This document shows positions 16,643 through 26,145 of a stretch of 36,485 nucleotides of DNA, one piece after another; positions within the stretch are counted from its first letter, which is position 1, and each line of letters begins with the position of its first letter. The stretch is taken from positions 1 through 36,485 of the forward strand of contig CAZIUL010000040.1 in NCBI GenBank assembly GCA_964542475.1, given 5' to 3'. A program made the translations under genes and the position numbers. The notes beneath the pieces are model-generated. The model was not told where the DNA came from. It saw nothing but the letters and a program-made list of their open reading frames with translations, and did no database searches. The stretch comes from CAZIUL01 sp964542475. Lineage in GTDB: Bacteria; Planctomycetota; B15-G4; CAYZWU01.

Positions 16643-18760
16643 TCACTCCAGATCAGGCCCGCCTGTCTCCTCTTTTCCTTTTCTTGCGAACCACACTATG
16701 AAGATACAGAGCGCTGCCAGCATTATGATGCTTGTCAATTCGCCCGTACTTCCCTCGAGCGCCTCGTCGCTCATGATATGAACATTGGCTTTTGCCTGCT
16801 TGAATGCATCGAGAGATGCAACAGGATCAGCAGCCACCTTGGTCATTGCCAGCAGAATCGCGTTGATGATCCCGTCGAAGATCCCCATCAGCGCACCTCC
16901 GGCGATCAGGCCGGATGCGATGAGGATGCCGCGGTTGTGGCCCGCCTTTGTCACTGCTTCGGGCTCGTTCTTGCGCTTGCGGCCAACCACCCAGGCGAGG
17001 AGTCCGCCGATCAGCACGGGAACGTTCAGCTCGAGCGGCAGGTACATGCCGAGCGCGAAAGCGAGCGCAGGCACCTTGGCCATCTGGAGGATCAGGGAAA
17101 GCAGAACTCCCAGAGCGAACAGGTACCACCTCAAAGGCGCTTCCTGCGTGCCCATGATGCCCACAAGGATCTCTTTCATGGCCGTGGCCTGGGGCGCTGG
17201 CAGGCTGTCCGTTCCAAACCCCTGGCCCGCGGGCGCCTGCGACAGGATCCACATGGCGAGCCCGCAGAACACTGCTGCCACGAGCGTGCCGACAAATTTC
17301 AGCCCGAGCTGTTTCTTTGGAGTGGCGCCTATCCAGTGGCCGATCTTGAGGTCGGATGCGAGCGCGCCTGATGCGCACAACGCCGTGCAGACCACGCCGC
17401 CGATCAGCATCACAACAAACATCCCCTCTCCGCCTTTCAGGCCCAGATTAAGCATGACGACTCCTGTCACGATAATGGTGAGCATGGTCATGCCGGACAC
17501 CGGATTGGTGCCCACTATGGCGATGGCGCGCGCAGCCACCGGCGCAAAGAGAAAGGCTATCACGCCGCATAGCAACGTTCCCACCAATGCGTAGAGAAAA
17601 GCATCCTGCAGCCCCAGCCCGAACGAGTAGAACAGGAAAACCCCGCACAGGGTCATCACGATTCCAACGCCTGTCACCGATCCTGATAAGGACTTGTCGG
17701 TCCTTGGAACATTGGCGGCACTTCCGCTGCCGGCTTTCGCACCGAGCCCTCCAAGCCCTTTCATCATCGACTTGAGCATCGAGGGGATCGCCTGAATGAT
17801 TCCCATTATTCCGGCGCCCGCGATTCCGCCGACACCGATGATCTTGACGTAGTGTTTGAAAACCTCATCCCGCGTCATTTCGCCGATCAGTATATCACCC
17901 GGAGCCAGCACACCTGTCATGCTCTCTCCGATGGCGTGCACGATGGGAATGAGCACAAACCACGACAGAAAGGAGCCCGCGCAGATCACGGCCGCATACC
18001 TGAGCCCCACTATGTAGCCGAGCCCGAGGATAGCAGACGCGTTCAGAATCCGCATGGCCATGAACTGTTCCTTCAGGAACTCGCCGAGATATACGGTATC
18101 AAAGGTTATCTTCTCCTTCCACGCGTGGCAGGTCGTTACAAGGCCGTCATACACGATCCCCAGAAAAGCCGCTATAGCGAGCACCTTTGCCTGGCCTCCG
18201 CCGGATTTCTGCCCGGACACGAGTATCTCGGTCGTTGCGGTCCCTTCCGGCCAAGGGAACTTCCCGTGCTGCTCCACCATGAAGTAGTACCTGAGCGGGA
18301 TGAGAAAAAGAATACCGAGACACCCGCCGAGAAACGCGGTCAGTATGACCTGATACCAGGTGGGCGTTGAAGCCACGATTCCTTCATCAGCGAGCATGTA
18401 AAGCGCTGGTATCGTGAAAACAGCGCCGGCAACCACGTGCGAGGAGTTCGCACCGATGGACTGGATTATCACGTTCTCGAGTATCGTGGATTTCCGCGCC
18501 ATGACGCTGCCTATTCCCATGGAAAGGATGGCGATCGGTATTGCCGCCTCGATCCCCTGTCCCACCCTGAGCGCAAGGTATGCCGCAGCCATGGAAAAGA
18601 TCGCACAGAAAATCAACCCCATTATCAGTGAGCGCGGCGTGACCTCCTTCATTGTGCTCTCAGCCGGAATCATGGAAACATACTTTTCCCCCGGTCCCAG
18701 CTCTTTTCGCGCGTTGTCAGGAAGGCTGTCCATCTCCATTGGTGCTTTCTCTTCGGTCAC
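16643..18760 (-). CDS. OPT-family oligopeptide transporter
   Basis: A 705-aa inner-membrane protein with about 14-16 hydrophobic segments. Family features include the N-terminal EVTPRSLIMGLIFCAIFSMAAAYLALRVGQ region, NVIIQSIGANSSHVVAGAVF, and KFPWPEGTATTEIL. Prokaryotic OPT members probably import oligopeptides or metal chelates by proton symport; the cargo here is unknown. The start is GTG 18760, with AAGGA about 9 bp upstream. It stands alone, convergent with the Thr-type sulfatase-fold gene and divergent from the next one. With the POT transporter further on, the window encodes two different peptide-type importers. Confidence 0.9.
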   Translation of the reverse strand: MTEEKAPMEMDSLPDNARKELGPGEKYVSMIPAESTMKEVTPRSLIMGLIFCAIFSMAAAYLALRVGQGIEAAIPIAILSMGIGSVMARKSTILENVIIQSIGANSSHVVAGAVFTIPALYMLADEGIVASTPTWYQVILTAFLGGCLGILFLIPLRYYFMVEQHGKFPWPEGTATTEILVSGQKSGGGQAKVLAIAAFLGIVYDGLVTTCHAWKEKITFDTVYLGEFLKEQFMAMRILNASAILGLGYIVGLRYAAVICAGSFLSWFVLIPIVHAIGESMTGVLAPGDILIGEMTRDEVFKHYVKIIGVGGIAGAGIMGIIQAIPSMLKSMMKGLGGLGAKAGSGSAANVPRTDKSLSGSVTGVGIVMTLCGVFLFYSFGLGLQDAFLYALVGTLLCGVIAFLFAPVAARAIAIVGTNPVSGMTMLTIIVTGVVMLNLGLKGGEGMFVVMLIGGVVCTALCASGALASDLKIGHWIGATPKKQLGLKFVGTLVAAVFCGLAMWILSQAPAGQGFGTDSLPAPQATAMKEILVGIMGTQEAPLRWYLFALGVLLSLILQMAKVPALAFALGMYLPLELNVPVLIGGLLAWVVGRKRKNEPEAVTKAGHNRGILIASGLIAGGALMGIFDGIINAILLAMTKVAADPVASLDAFKQAKANVHIMSDEALEGSTGELTSIIMLAALCIFIVWFARKGKEETGGPDLE

Positions 18761-18885
18761 TTCGATTTCCTTTCAGTTGCAGATGTACCGTGTGATGTCA
18801 TAAATGAAAAAACAAAGTCTGACAAAGTTGAACCCTTCGGACAACCTTTTATTGACCATAGTTCATATTTGTAGGAGAATCGAGA

Positions 18886-21378
18886 TTGGCCGGTTTTAAC
18901 CTTGGCAAGCGATTTTTAAGCGAAAACAGTATCATGCACACAGGCCCGGAAGCCAAGACTACTTTAGTCCCGTCCCTGGTGGCGGCAGCGCTCCTGGCCC
19001 TTGGCGCGGCCTGTTCCGACGACCGTTTCATCAAGGCCAGAACCTACGATTTCTTCGCTGACATGTCAGGCGCGGAAATCGTATCGAGCGGCGCCGTGAT
19101 GGCGCCCGACGGGTTAACCGGTCCTGCACACCCGTGGACAGATGACGAAAGGCTCTTCTATCCCGCGCCTCGCCGAACCTTCATACGTTTCAAGAACGTG
19201 CCGATCGGTAACAATGCGGTCTTAAGCGCCGGGTACGGGCTCATGCCGGGCTGCAGAAGGCCCGAAAAACCGGAAAAGGAGGGGTGCCTGCTGTTCAGGA
19301 TCGAGGTGTCGGCAGGGGGCAAGCGGCACAAGCTTTTCGAGGAAAAGATCGATCCGTTCGAGATAGAGCCCGGTAAAATGAAAAGCATGGAATCCAGGCT
19401 CCCGGACCTGGGCGCCGAGTATGCGGATTTTGTTTTCACGTCCGACAGGAACGCGAACCTGGAAAACATCCGGGCTGCCTGGTGCAGCCCCGTTCTCAGG
19501 TCAGATGGGTGGAAAATCACCGCTGAAGAAGCGGCTGTCACCTTTGCAAGGAGCTGTTCACATCTCCTGGATTCAAGGGTTTTCAGAGGCGAAAACATTG
19601 ACACATCCTCGTTCAGGGCCGACTACGACGAGGAGAACAGCATCTTTCTGAAAAGCGAATCGGGGCGCCTTCTGATGCAGACAGCGCCTGCCACTGCTGT
19701 TTTCGATGTGCATGTTCCTGAAAACGCTTGTCTCAGCTTCGGGACCGCGCCAATCGGTGCACAGAAGGGCAACGATGTTCAAATCAAGTTAGCGTTCAGT
19801 GTTCTAAATGACGGCCAAGAGGTTTTTCGTAAAACCGTCCCTTTGTCCGGAGAGGCTGTTTCCCGAAGGATCTCGATCCCTTTGGAATCCCGCGGCCAAA
19901 GCATGAACAGGATCGAGCTCTGCACATCGATCGAAGATCCAAAAAGCCGCAAGGACACAAAGGCCGCGGCGGTGTGGATTCACCCGTTGATCGAGAAACG
20001 CTGCTCAGCACCCAGGCAGAAGGCATCGGATGGCAGGAACATCCTGTTACTCGTGGTCGACGCTTTGAGAGCGGATCACCTTTCCTGTTACGGATACGAG
20101 CGCGACACGACCCCTTGCCTGGACAGAGCTGCCGGGAACAACGGAGTGATCTTCGAGAACGTGCGAGCGCAGAGCTCTTGGACGGTTCCTTCCACAGCCA
20201 CCATGCTTACCGGCATGTATTCGTACGCCCATGGCCTGTACGATGCCTACCACTGGTACCTGGTCCCGGGAATCACCACCATCACCCAAAGCTTTCTCGA
20301 ATCCGGAATGACAACCACGGCATTTATCGCAAACCATCTGATCTCCGAGGACAACAATTTCCATGCGGGGTTCGAGACATACCACGAGCTGCCGTTTCAC
20401 ACGGCTGCCCAGCTTAACCGCGCCTTCCTGAACTGGCTCGACAACCATGAAAATGAGCGCTTCTTCGCGTACATCCACTACATGGAACCGCACATGCCGT
20501 ACGCAGCGCCGGGATCGGGTTTCAACCGGTACGGATCCGCGGCTTACCCCGAGGGCAACAGGGGCCCAGCGGTGTCAGATGAGATAATATACCGGTTCAC
20601 AGCACATGAAGGGCCGGGTCCTCCGGAAGGTAAACGCGATGAGCCGGCGGACCGTACAAGAGAGCCGAGCGCCGCGGAAACCGAAAACATCAATAAACTC
20701 CTGGACCTTTACGATTCCGAGATCTCCTACTGGGATGAAAGGTTCGAGCTTCTTGTCCAGGAGCTCAGCGCGCGCGGGCTGCTGGAGAACACAATCGTGG
20801 TCGTCACGAGCGACCACGGCGAGGAGTTCAACGAGCATGGCATGTTCCTTCACGGCCAAAGCCTGTATTCCGAACTCCTTCATGTGCCGCTCATATTTTT
20901 AAACTCGGGACACGCACCCGGTCGACGCAGCGTGGCCGCGGGGCTGATCGATCTCGCTCCAACACTTTCGAAACTCGCCGGCCTTTCAAGCGCCTTTCCC
21001 GGCGAGGGACCTGGAAAGGAACACGCAGCAGCCGGATGCGACCTGTTCGCCCCCGGAGCCGGGCACGATCTTCTTTTCGCCGAGACAGCTCACGGCCTGG
21101 ACCGGCCCGGCAATACCATGGTGATCAAGAGGGCTGTCATATCAGACAAGTGGAAGGGAATCGTCTCGCTCGACACGGGAGAGATCGAGCTGTTCGATCT
21201 GGATTCGGATGGAGGGGAAACCATGAACCTGTCGTCTTCCAGGCCCGAACACGCGCTTAAGATCGAGGCGCTCATCAACAACTGGGTGAAGGAATGCCGA
21301 AAAACAGCCCCGTACAACATAAGCCTGTTCGACGCATCCGCACTGAAAAAACTCAAGGAAATGGGATATATCCGGTAA
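18886..21378 (+). CDS. Large sulfatase-fold lipoprotein with N-terminal beta-rich region and Thr nucleophile
   Basis: An 830-aa exported protein. A lipoprotein-like signal (LVAAALLALGAAC) is followed by ~330 residues of probable beta-sandwich region with no family I recognise. The sulfatase-fold domain starts near residue 385 (NILLLVVDALRADHLSCYGY). The nucleophile motif is AQSSWTVPSTATMLTG with Thr433 in place of Cys/Ser, and VVTSDHGEEF (Asp643) supplies late metal ligands. The end, LKKLKEMGYIR, is the same type of tail as in the smaller homologue at 15037-16584. The TTG 18886 start is supported by AGGAG 8 bp upstream; the ATG at 18934 has none. The substrate is unknown; a phospho-transferase or phosphodiesterase role is plausible. 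Confidence 0.8.
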   Translation: MAGFNLGKRFLSENSIMHTGPEAKTTLVPSLVAAALLALGAACSDDRFIKARTYDFFADMSGAEIVSSGAVMAPDGLTGPAHPWTDDERLFYPAPRRTFIRFKNVPIGNNAVLSAGYGLMPGCRRPEKPEKEGCLLFRIEVSAGGKRHKLFEEKIDPFEIEPGKMKSMESRLPDLGAEYADFVFTSDRNANLENIRAAWCSPVLRSDGWKITAEEAAVTFARSCSHLLDSRVFRGENIDTSSFRADYDEENSIFLKSESGRLLMQTAPATAVFDVHVPENACLSFGTAPIGAQKGNDVQIKLAFSVLNDGQEVFRKTVPLSGEAVSRRISIPLESRGQSMNRIELCTSIEDPKSRKDTKAAAVWIHPLIEKRCSAPRQKASDGRNILLLVVDALRADHLSCYGYERDTTPCLDRAAGNNGVIFENVRAQSSWTVPSTATMLTGMYSYAHGLYDAYHWYLVPGITTITQSFLESGMTTTAFIANHLISEDNNFHAGFETYHELPFHTAAQLNRAFLNWLDNHENERFFAYIHYMEPHMPYAAPGSGFNRYGSAAYPEGNRGPAVSDEIIYRFTAHEGPGPPEGKRDEPADRTREPSAAETENINKLLDLYDSEISYWDERFELLVQELSARGLLENTIVVVTSDHGEEFNEHGMFLHGQSLYSELLHVPLIFLNSGHAPGRRSVAAGLIDLAPTLSKLAGLSSAFPGEGPGKEHAAAGCDLFAPGAGHDLLFAETAHGLDRPGNTMVIKRAVISDKWKGIVSLDTGEIELFDLDSDGGETMNLSSSRPEHALKIEALINNWVKECRKTAPYNISLFDASALKKLKEMGYIR

Positions 21379-21398
21379 ATATCTGAAACGCCCTGCCG

Positions 21399-22499
21399 TC
21401 AACGATACCTCTTGTTAGGCAGCCGCTTTTCAACCGCCAACATTTTTGGAAACCTCTTGTGCGGCTCTTCCTGGTACCAGTAAGCCACGCTCGAGTAGTC
21501 GTTCCCCTGGTCGTTTGCGTGCCCGTGCTCGATTGTGACCTTTATCGACTTCTTGAAATGTACCGGATCCTCGACATGAAACCTGTAAACGCTCCACTTG
21601 CCTGACCACTCCTCCAGGTCTCCGGCCAAAGAAATCCCATGGTACGGTCCCGCGTACTCCCCGCTTGGAAAGCCCCAGGCGCCGCAGAAATAGTCTTCGG
21701 TGCCTGTTCCGTGAAGAGACGGCGGCCACTTTTCATTGTCCACGAAGATCATGTCATCCCCTTCGCCGAACCACGTGTAGTTCTGATTGAACGCTTCCGT
21801 GTTATCCACGTTCAGGAGGCACCCCGCATAATGTCCTCGACCCCTGGCATCGAGTATCACGTAGTTTTCCTTGCCGTCCAGGTTCACCTCGTTGGAGCTG
21901 TCCGCCTGAAGCTGCCCCTTCTTTTTCGGGTAGGCGATCCTTTTGCACGGGTTTTCCCTACGCCACTGCGCATGGAAATAGCCCGCATCATCAGCCGGAT
22001 CCTCGTAAGCCTCGTAGTCCACGTAGTAGTAAAAAGCGTCGACCTTGGCAAAGGACTGGTTTTCCACCTCTATTCTCGCTGACCTGTTGAAAGGCATGGG
22101 AAAGTAACAGTTCATACCGGCCTGGATACCGCGGCCCGGTTTTGCCACCATGTTCAGCGGCAAAGAGACGAACTGCTTTGCGACCGCATGGCCCACGCCG
22201 AAAAAATCCCCGATGGGCGCCTCTACGGACGGCTGTTTCTCGTCGTCCCAGAACATCCTCATGAGCAGCTTTCTCAGGTAAAGCTCGTCTTTTTGACAGC
22301 TCACTGTTATCCATATGTGACGTATGCATCCCGGTCCTTTCAGGCGGGCGATTGTCCGCTTCTTTCCGCGGGGTATGACGATACAATCCTTGTTCCGGCC
22401 GGTGCGATCCCAGCTCGACTCTCTCTTGCTTGTAGCGTCCCGCAGTGTTGCGAGCCCGGCAAGCGGACTTCCAAAGGAAGGGTATCTGTTTTGGGGCAT
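21399..22499 (-). CDS. DUF2961 protein, glycoside hydrolase family 172-like
   Basis: A 366-aa protein matching DUF2961/GH172, whose characterised members act on D-fructofuranosides and D-arabinofuranosides. Family features are the N-terminal RESSWDRTGRNKDC segment, KGPGCIRHIWIT, GDFFGVG, the central WFGEGDDMIFVD, and GTGTEDYFCGAWGF, which includes conserved acidic residues. No signal peptide is visible, so it may be cytoplasmic or exported by another route. The ATG has GAGGA about 7 bp upstream. It converges with the large sulfatase-fold gene. A role in pentose or fructose glycan breakdown is inferred from the family. Confidence 0.85.
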   Translation of the reverse strand: MPQNRYPSFGSPLAGLATLRDATSKRESSWDRTGRNKDCIVIPRGKKRTIARLKGPGCIRHIWITVSCQKDELYLRKLLMRMFWDDEKQPSVEAPIGDFFGVGHAVAKQFVSLPLNMVAKPGRGIQAGMNCYFPMPFNRSARIEVENQSFAKVDAFYYYVDYEAYEDPADDAGYFHAQWRRENPCKRIAYPKKKGQLQADSSNEVNLDGKENYVILDARGRGHYAGCLLNVDNTEAFNQNYTWFGEGDDMIFVDNEKWPPSLHGTGTEDYFCGAWGFPSGEYAGPYHGISLAGDLEEWSGKWSVYRFHVEDPVHFKKSIKVTIEHGHANDQGNDYSSVAYWYQEEPHKRFPKMLAVEKRLPNKRYR

Positions 22500-22611
22500 C
22501 TTCTGTTCCTCATTCCATTTCGATCGAAGAAAGTTTTTATGATCTCGAAAGCGTATAGCTTACACCCTAAACCGAAGTCTGCAAGAAGTGTTCAGTGCTC
22601 AGAAAAGAGAA

Positions 22612-22639
22612 GAGGCGGCAACAGAGTGCCGCCCTCCAG
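22612..22639 (+). repeat. GC hairpin repeat, unit A
   Basis: Perfect stem GGCGGC (22614-22619) / GCCGCC (22628-22633) with loop AACAGAGT, flanked by GA upstream and CTCCAG downstream. It matches unit C (22747-22774) at 27 of 28 positions, same orientation. Confidence 0.75.
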
Positions 22640-22665
22640 TTGAAACGACATGTGCCGATTGAATA

Positions 22666-22691
22666 TTGGAGGGCGCCGCTCCGTCGGCGCC
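22666..22691 (-). repeat. GC hairpin repeat, unit B (opposite orientation)
   Basis: Stem GGCGCCG (22672-22678) / CGGCGCC (22685-22691) with loop CTCCGT, preceded by TTGGAG. Aligned with the reverse complement of units A and C it shares TGGAGGGCG...CTC.GT...CGCC. The stem bases differ but still pair, so pairing is kept by matched changes. Confidence 0.7.
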
Positions 22692-22746
22692 GTAAACGAA
22701 CCCACACCGAATGGACTAATACGTTCAGGATCAGTGAAGAAAATAT

Positions 22747-22774
22747 GAGGCGGCAACAGAGCGCCGCCCTCCAG
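22747..22774 (+). repeat. GC hairpin repeat, unit C
   Basis: Stem GGCGGC (22749-22754) / GCCGCC (22763-22768) with loop AACAGAGC, then CTCCAG. One base differs from unit A. Together with the terminator at 22799, the three units fill the gap between the DUF2961 and C25 peptidase genes; no coding sequence was found there. Confidence 0.75.
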
Positions 22775-22798
22775 GCTGTAAAGAATGCCAGGCATATC

Positions 22799-22838
22799 AA
22801 AAAAAACCGCCCGCCTTTGCAGGCGGACGGTCTTTTTT
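22799..22838 (-). terminator. Rho-independent terminator of the C25 peptidase gene
   Basis: Stem CCGCCCGCCT (22807-22816) / AGGCGGACGG (22821-22830), with one mismatch and loop TTGC. It is flanked by an A tract on the left (eight T on the minus strand) and a T tract on the right. It can work in both directions and lies 20 bp past the peptidase stop. Confidence 0.85.
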
Positions 22839-22858
22839 ATAAGAGCCAATCCGTGTCT

Positions 22859-25800
22859 TTACGGGTCTATTGTCAAGGTGATTGCATTCGAAGCAAAGAA
22901 AGACGGCTTGGCTGAAACCATGTATGCAAAGTAAATGTTCAAACCGACCACACTGGGATCCAAGGGACCGTATGTGTTCAGTGCTGCCGCGGCCTGGCCT
23001 GATGCGTTTAGCTGGCCCATGAAGTTATAGAAGACCGGGCTTCCGAGCGAGGACATGATGATGTTGGTCAAAACATCCCATTTGATCGGCAGCACAGCAC
23101 CGCCGGGCAGCGGCACTCCAGGAGATGTCCCGGTGGCCGAACCGAGAAGCAGGTAGTTCCTGTTTCCAAAGCCGGAGCCGGCATCGAAGCAGAAATCAAC
23201 AATGCCTCCGGTTGCAGCGGACAGCGAATAAGCCTCAGCCCATAGCGAAGGATCGAGGTTGACCCTTATCACTTCGAAATCATCGAGCAGGGCTTCCACA
23301 ACGCTATCGTTCGGGTTGTCTTCCGAAATGAAGCGAAACTTGACGCTGCTGCTCGGGGTGACGTAATCCGACACCTTGATCGAATGCAGGGTCCACGAGG
23401 GCTGGTTGTAAATCTGTTCAACGGTTACCCATGGCGAACCGCCGGTACCGCTGATCTGGATCAGGTGCGGCTCCTGCTCGCCGTTGGTGCTGTGATAAAA
23501 ATAAGTGTAAAAATTGACGGTTGCGTCGCCGCTGGACAGGTCGATCGCCGGGCTCCTCAAATAGGTGGGGCCGCCGTCGACATCGTCATCACCGATGCCG
23601 CCTCCGTCCTTGCCAGTGACGTAGCACATCGTACCATCTGCTGAATGGTCATCACCCGGCTGTGCATCGGTCGAGCCCGGATCCGCGCGCTCCCACTCGC
23701 CTGTGGTTATGTTCGTGCTCCAAAAAACCCATCCCATGTCGGTTTCAAAGTCATCTTCAAACACGACCTCCTCGAAGCCTATGTCAAAAGAATAGACATC
23801 GCTCGGAGCGGTGAACGGAGAAAACACTGTCGAACCGCCGTCGCCCTGCGCGCTGAAGTAGTATTCGGGCGTGTCCCCGGGCTTTGTATTAGGCAGAGAA
23901 GCCGTGTAAAGGTTGCCGCCCATTGAAGTGAGACCTACTGTGTTGTACGCGCCGGAATCCAGGCGGTAGTACATGAGGCCGGAGCCGGGTACGTAGTTTT
24001 CCAGTCCGTTGTTGATCTGGATGACCAGCTCGGTTTCAGGACCCGGAGGCAGGTACCCTTCCGGCAGCCCCTGCGGCGTGGAAATCGACAGCGGAGGAAC
24101 ACCTCCCATGCCAAGATCAGGGCTGCCCCAATATGCACCCCACTCGAACATTTCGTACTTTACGCTTCCCCACAGGCCGTAGGTGTACATCCTTCTGAGA
24201 GCCCACTGGTGCGCTGCTCCCTGGGTATAGTCGCCTGATGTCACCTTTGTGGTGAAGTAGTAGTCCATCGACTGGCTGGATCCGTGGTTGGGATTGCTCC
24301 AGCCCGGGCATCCGTACGCCACTTTTGTCGCGCCCAGGAAACCGACACCGCCCCTTTCTAGCATCTTCTGCCCGATGTTGGTATAGTCGGTGTCTGAGTT
24401 GCTGCAAGCGTCCGCAAAGATGATGGCGGGGTAGCTGTCGTTGAGGTAGGAACAGGTGCTGGTGTCAACAAACGGTCCGCTCGAGTAGTAGATGTAGCAG
24501 CCTGTGGGGTTGCCGTGGCCGGCCCAGTTCACGAAAGCATAAGTGCCGCTTGACCAGGCGTTCTTCACGTTGTTCCAGGTCAGGTCATAGTCCATGGGGT
24601 AAGAGGAATAGCCCTGCTCGTAAAGCCTTGTCTTTGTCCAGTCCGACATCCATGGATGAAGGCTCGGGTTGGTCTTGTACTCCATGAGCACCGCGTTGTC
24701 CGTGTTCGACCAGAAAAAGGCGGCCGGAAGAAGTATGTTCTTCTTGAAGCTCGGGTCGTTGTTGAGCTCGTACGCCACGGATTTGTTGCATATGCTCTGC
24801 ACCAAGGTTGCGCCGCTCCAGGGGATGCGGCCGACATTGACCTCGGAATAGAAGTCGATGTTGTCCGAGTTTTCCCCGTATTTGTGGTCATTGTCACTAT
24901 CCCATGACTGGTTGTCGGGAAGTGAAAGCTCCGCGAAGTAAAGGTCCGTCTCAGGCTTGCCGTACCCCACATCCTGTTCGCAGCGGCGCATGTGCACATC
25001 GTCGTAGTGCCCAACAAGAAGCACGTCCTCGATGCCCCACGATCCGAGATTGTCTCTGAGAAACATTCTCATCTCAGCGGCGAGGTCCCACCCCGTGTAG
25101 TTTGAACTGATCCAGTCAGTGGTTACGACCTCAACCGTGCGGCCCTTGGTGGTTTCCCAGTCCACGAGAGGCTGAACAGCCGATGTCAGCGAGCTAAGGG
25201 TGATTATCACGAAGTCGTGAAGCCCTCTGCCTTCGGACAAGGTGTTGCTGGGGTACCAGCTCTGTGCCTGGTTGTAGTTGTAGACTATCTCGCTTGCGGT
25301 CCTCTCGGATCTAGGCAGGTTTTCAAAATGGATCGCGCCTGGCACGAAGGTTTCCGGAACCGTGTAGCCGACCTCAACATTCAATGACGGATGGTAGATG
25401 AGCTTCCCTGACTCGGGATGATAGGTAAACGGGGTAAAGCGCACATCCACCAGGTTGTACTTCCTGAATCCGGCTTTCCGCACGAACTCACCGTTCGCGG
25501 AAGGATAGGGAGCATCGCTACCATAGACCGAGCTGTAGTTGGAGTCGTACATCTCCTTGTCCTGCTGGTAAAGCACCGGGTTTTCCGCGTCGCCAGGCAC
25601 CCGGAACAGGGTAGCCGGTGGGATGTCATAGGTTCCCGGAACTGTAATCTCATCCCCCGGCGAAAAGGTTACGCTGTCGACCGTTGCTCCCGGAGGAACC
25701 GCGATCGCAAAGATCTTGGACGGAAGGTTCGGCTTTCCTGGAACGAGAAGACGGCCGAACCCTTCCATTGTGATTTCATGGCCGTTTGATGTGCTTTGGA

Positions 25801-25939
25801 TATCGTAGCTGCCCGCCTCGATCGAGACAGACAAGGTCTTCTCCCCATCTCTAGCATCGACTGGTCCTGCCATGATCAATGCTGCAGAGCAGGCTACAAT
25901 AAAAAGAAAACCGAATTTGAAAAGTTTACGTTCCGACAT
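22859..25939 (-). CDS. Secreted gingipain-type cysteine peptidase (family C25)
   Basis: A 1026-aa extracellular protease. A Sec signal (KFGFLFIVACSAALIMAGPVDA) precedes a ~220-residue propeptide region (SYDIQS...HEITMEGFGRLLVPGKPNLPSKIFAIAVPPGA). The C25 catalytic domain runs from about 230 to 630, with the His-Cys dyad at His475 (NWAGHGNP) and Cys512 (FADACSNSD). A beta-rich region follows, then a MAM/lectin-like domain (about 740-890: FEDDFETDMGW through LDDFEVIRV) and a C-terminal Ig-like segment. No PEP-CTERM or type IX sorting tail is evident. The ATG has GGAGGA 7 bp upstream. It is a single-gene unit with its own promoter and terminator, and likely supplies peptides to the nearby importers. 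Confidence 0.88.
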   Translation of the reverse strand: MSERKLFKFGFLFIVACSAALIMAGPVDARDGEKTLSVSIEAGSYDIQSTSNGHEITMEGFGRLLVPGKPNLPSKIFAIAVPPGATVDSVTFSPGDEITVPGTYDIPPATLFRVPGDAENPVLYQQDKEMYDSNYSSVYGSDAPYPSANGEFVRKAGFRKYNLVDVRFTPFTYHPESGKLIYHPSLNVEVGYTVPETFVPGAIHFENLPRSERTASEIVYNYNQAQSWYPSNTLSEGRGLHDFVIITLSSLTSAVQPLVDWETTKGRTVEVVTTDWISSNYTGWDLAAEMRMFLRDNLGSWGIEDVLLVGHYDDVHMRRCEQDVGYGKPETDLYFAELSLPDNQSWDSDNDHKYGENSDNIDFYSEVNVGRIPWSGATLVQSICNKSVAYELNNDPSFKKNILLPAAFFWSNTDNAVLMEYKTNPSLHPWMSDWTKTRLYEQGYSSYPMDYDLTWNNVKNAWSSGTYAFVNWAGHGNPTGCYIYYSSGPFVDTSTCSYLNDSYPAIIFADACSNSDTDYTNIGQKMLERGGVGFLGATKVAYGCPGWSNPNHGSSQSMDYYFTTKVTSGDYTQGAAHQWALRRMYTYGLWGSVKYEMFEWGAYWGSPDLGMGGVPPLSISTPQGLPEGYLPPGPETELVIQINNGLENYVPGSGLMYYRLDSGAYNTVGLTSMGGNLYTASLPNTKPGDTPEYYFSAQGDGGSTVFSPFTAPSDVYSFDIGFEEVVFEDDFETDMGWVFWSTNITTGEWERADPGSTDAQPGDDHSADGTMCYVTGKDGGGIGDDDVDGGPTYLRSPAIDLSSGDATVNFYTYFYHSTNGEQEPHLIQISGTGGSPWVTVEQIYNQPSWTLHSIKVSDYVTPSSSVKFRFISEDNPNDSVVEALLDDFEVIRVNLDPSLWAEAYSLSAATGGIVDFCFDAGSGFGNRNYLLLGSATGTSPGVPLPGGAVLPIKWDVLTNIIMSSLGSPVFYNFMGQLNASGQAAAALNTYGPLDPSVVGLNIYFAYMVSAKPSFFASNAITLTIDP

Positions 25940-26145
25940 GGATCAGTCCTCCAAAAAGACGCTTTTTAAGGAAAGTTTTCGGAATATTGAACAGTTATCC
26001 TGAGAAGTACCTTCAACAAAACAAAAACCAGGTGACTCACTACGACCTTTTTACCCCTTCCAGAAAAGGGTTGGTCTTCAAAAGGATAGGTTTTTGAACT
26101 GAAAGAATATAGGCGCTCTTTGGCTATAAATGTGGCTGGCAAAGT

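Noticed and set aside
22595..22915. Open frames across the repeat region upstream of the C25 peptidase stop
   Set aside because: They are made of the hairpin repeats and the terminator, are low-complexity and basic (for example APLRRRRKR), and have no ribosome binding site.
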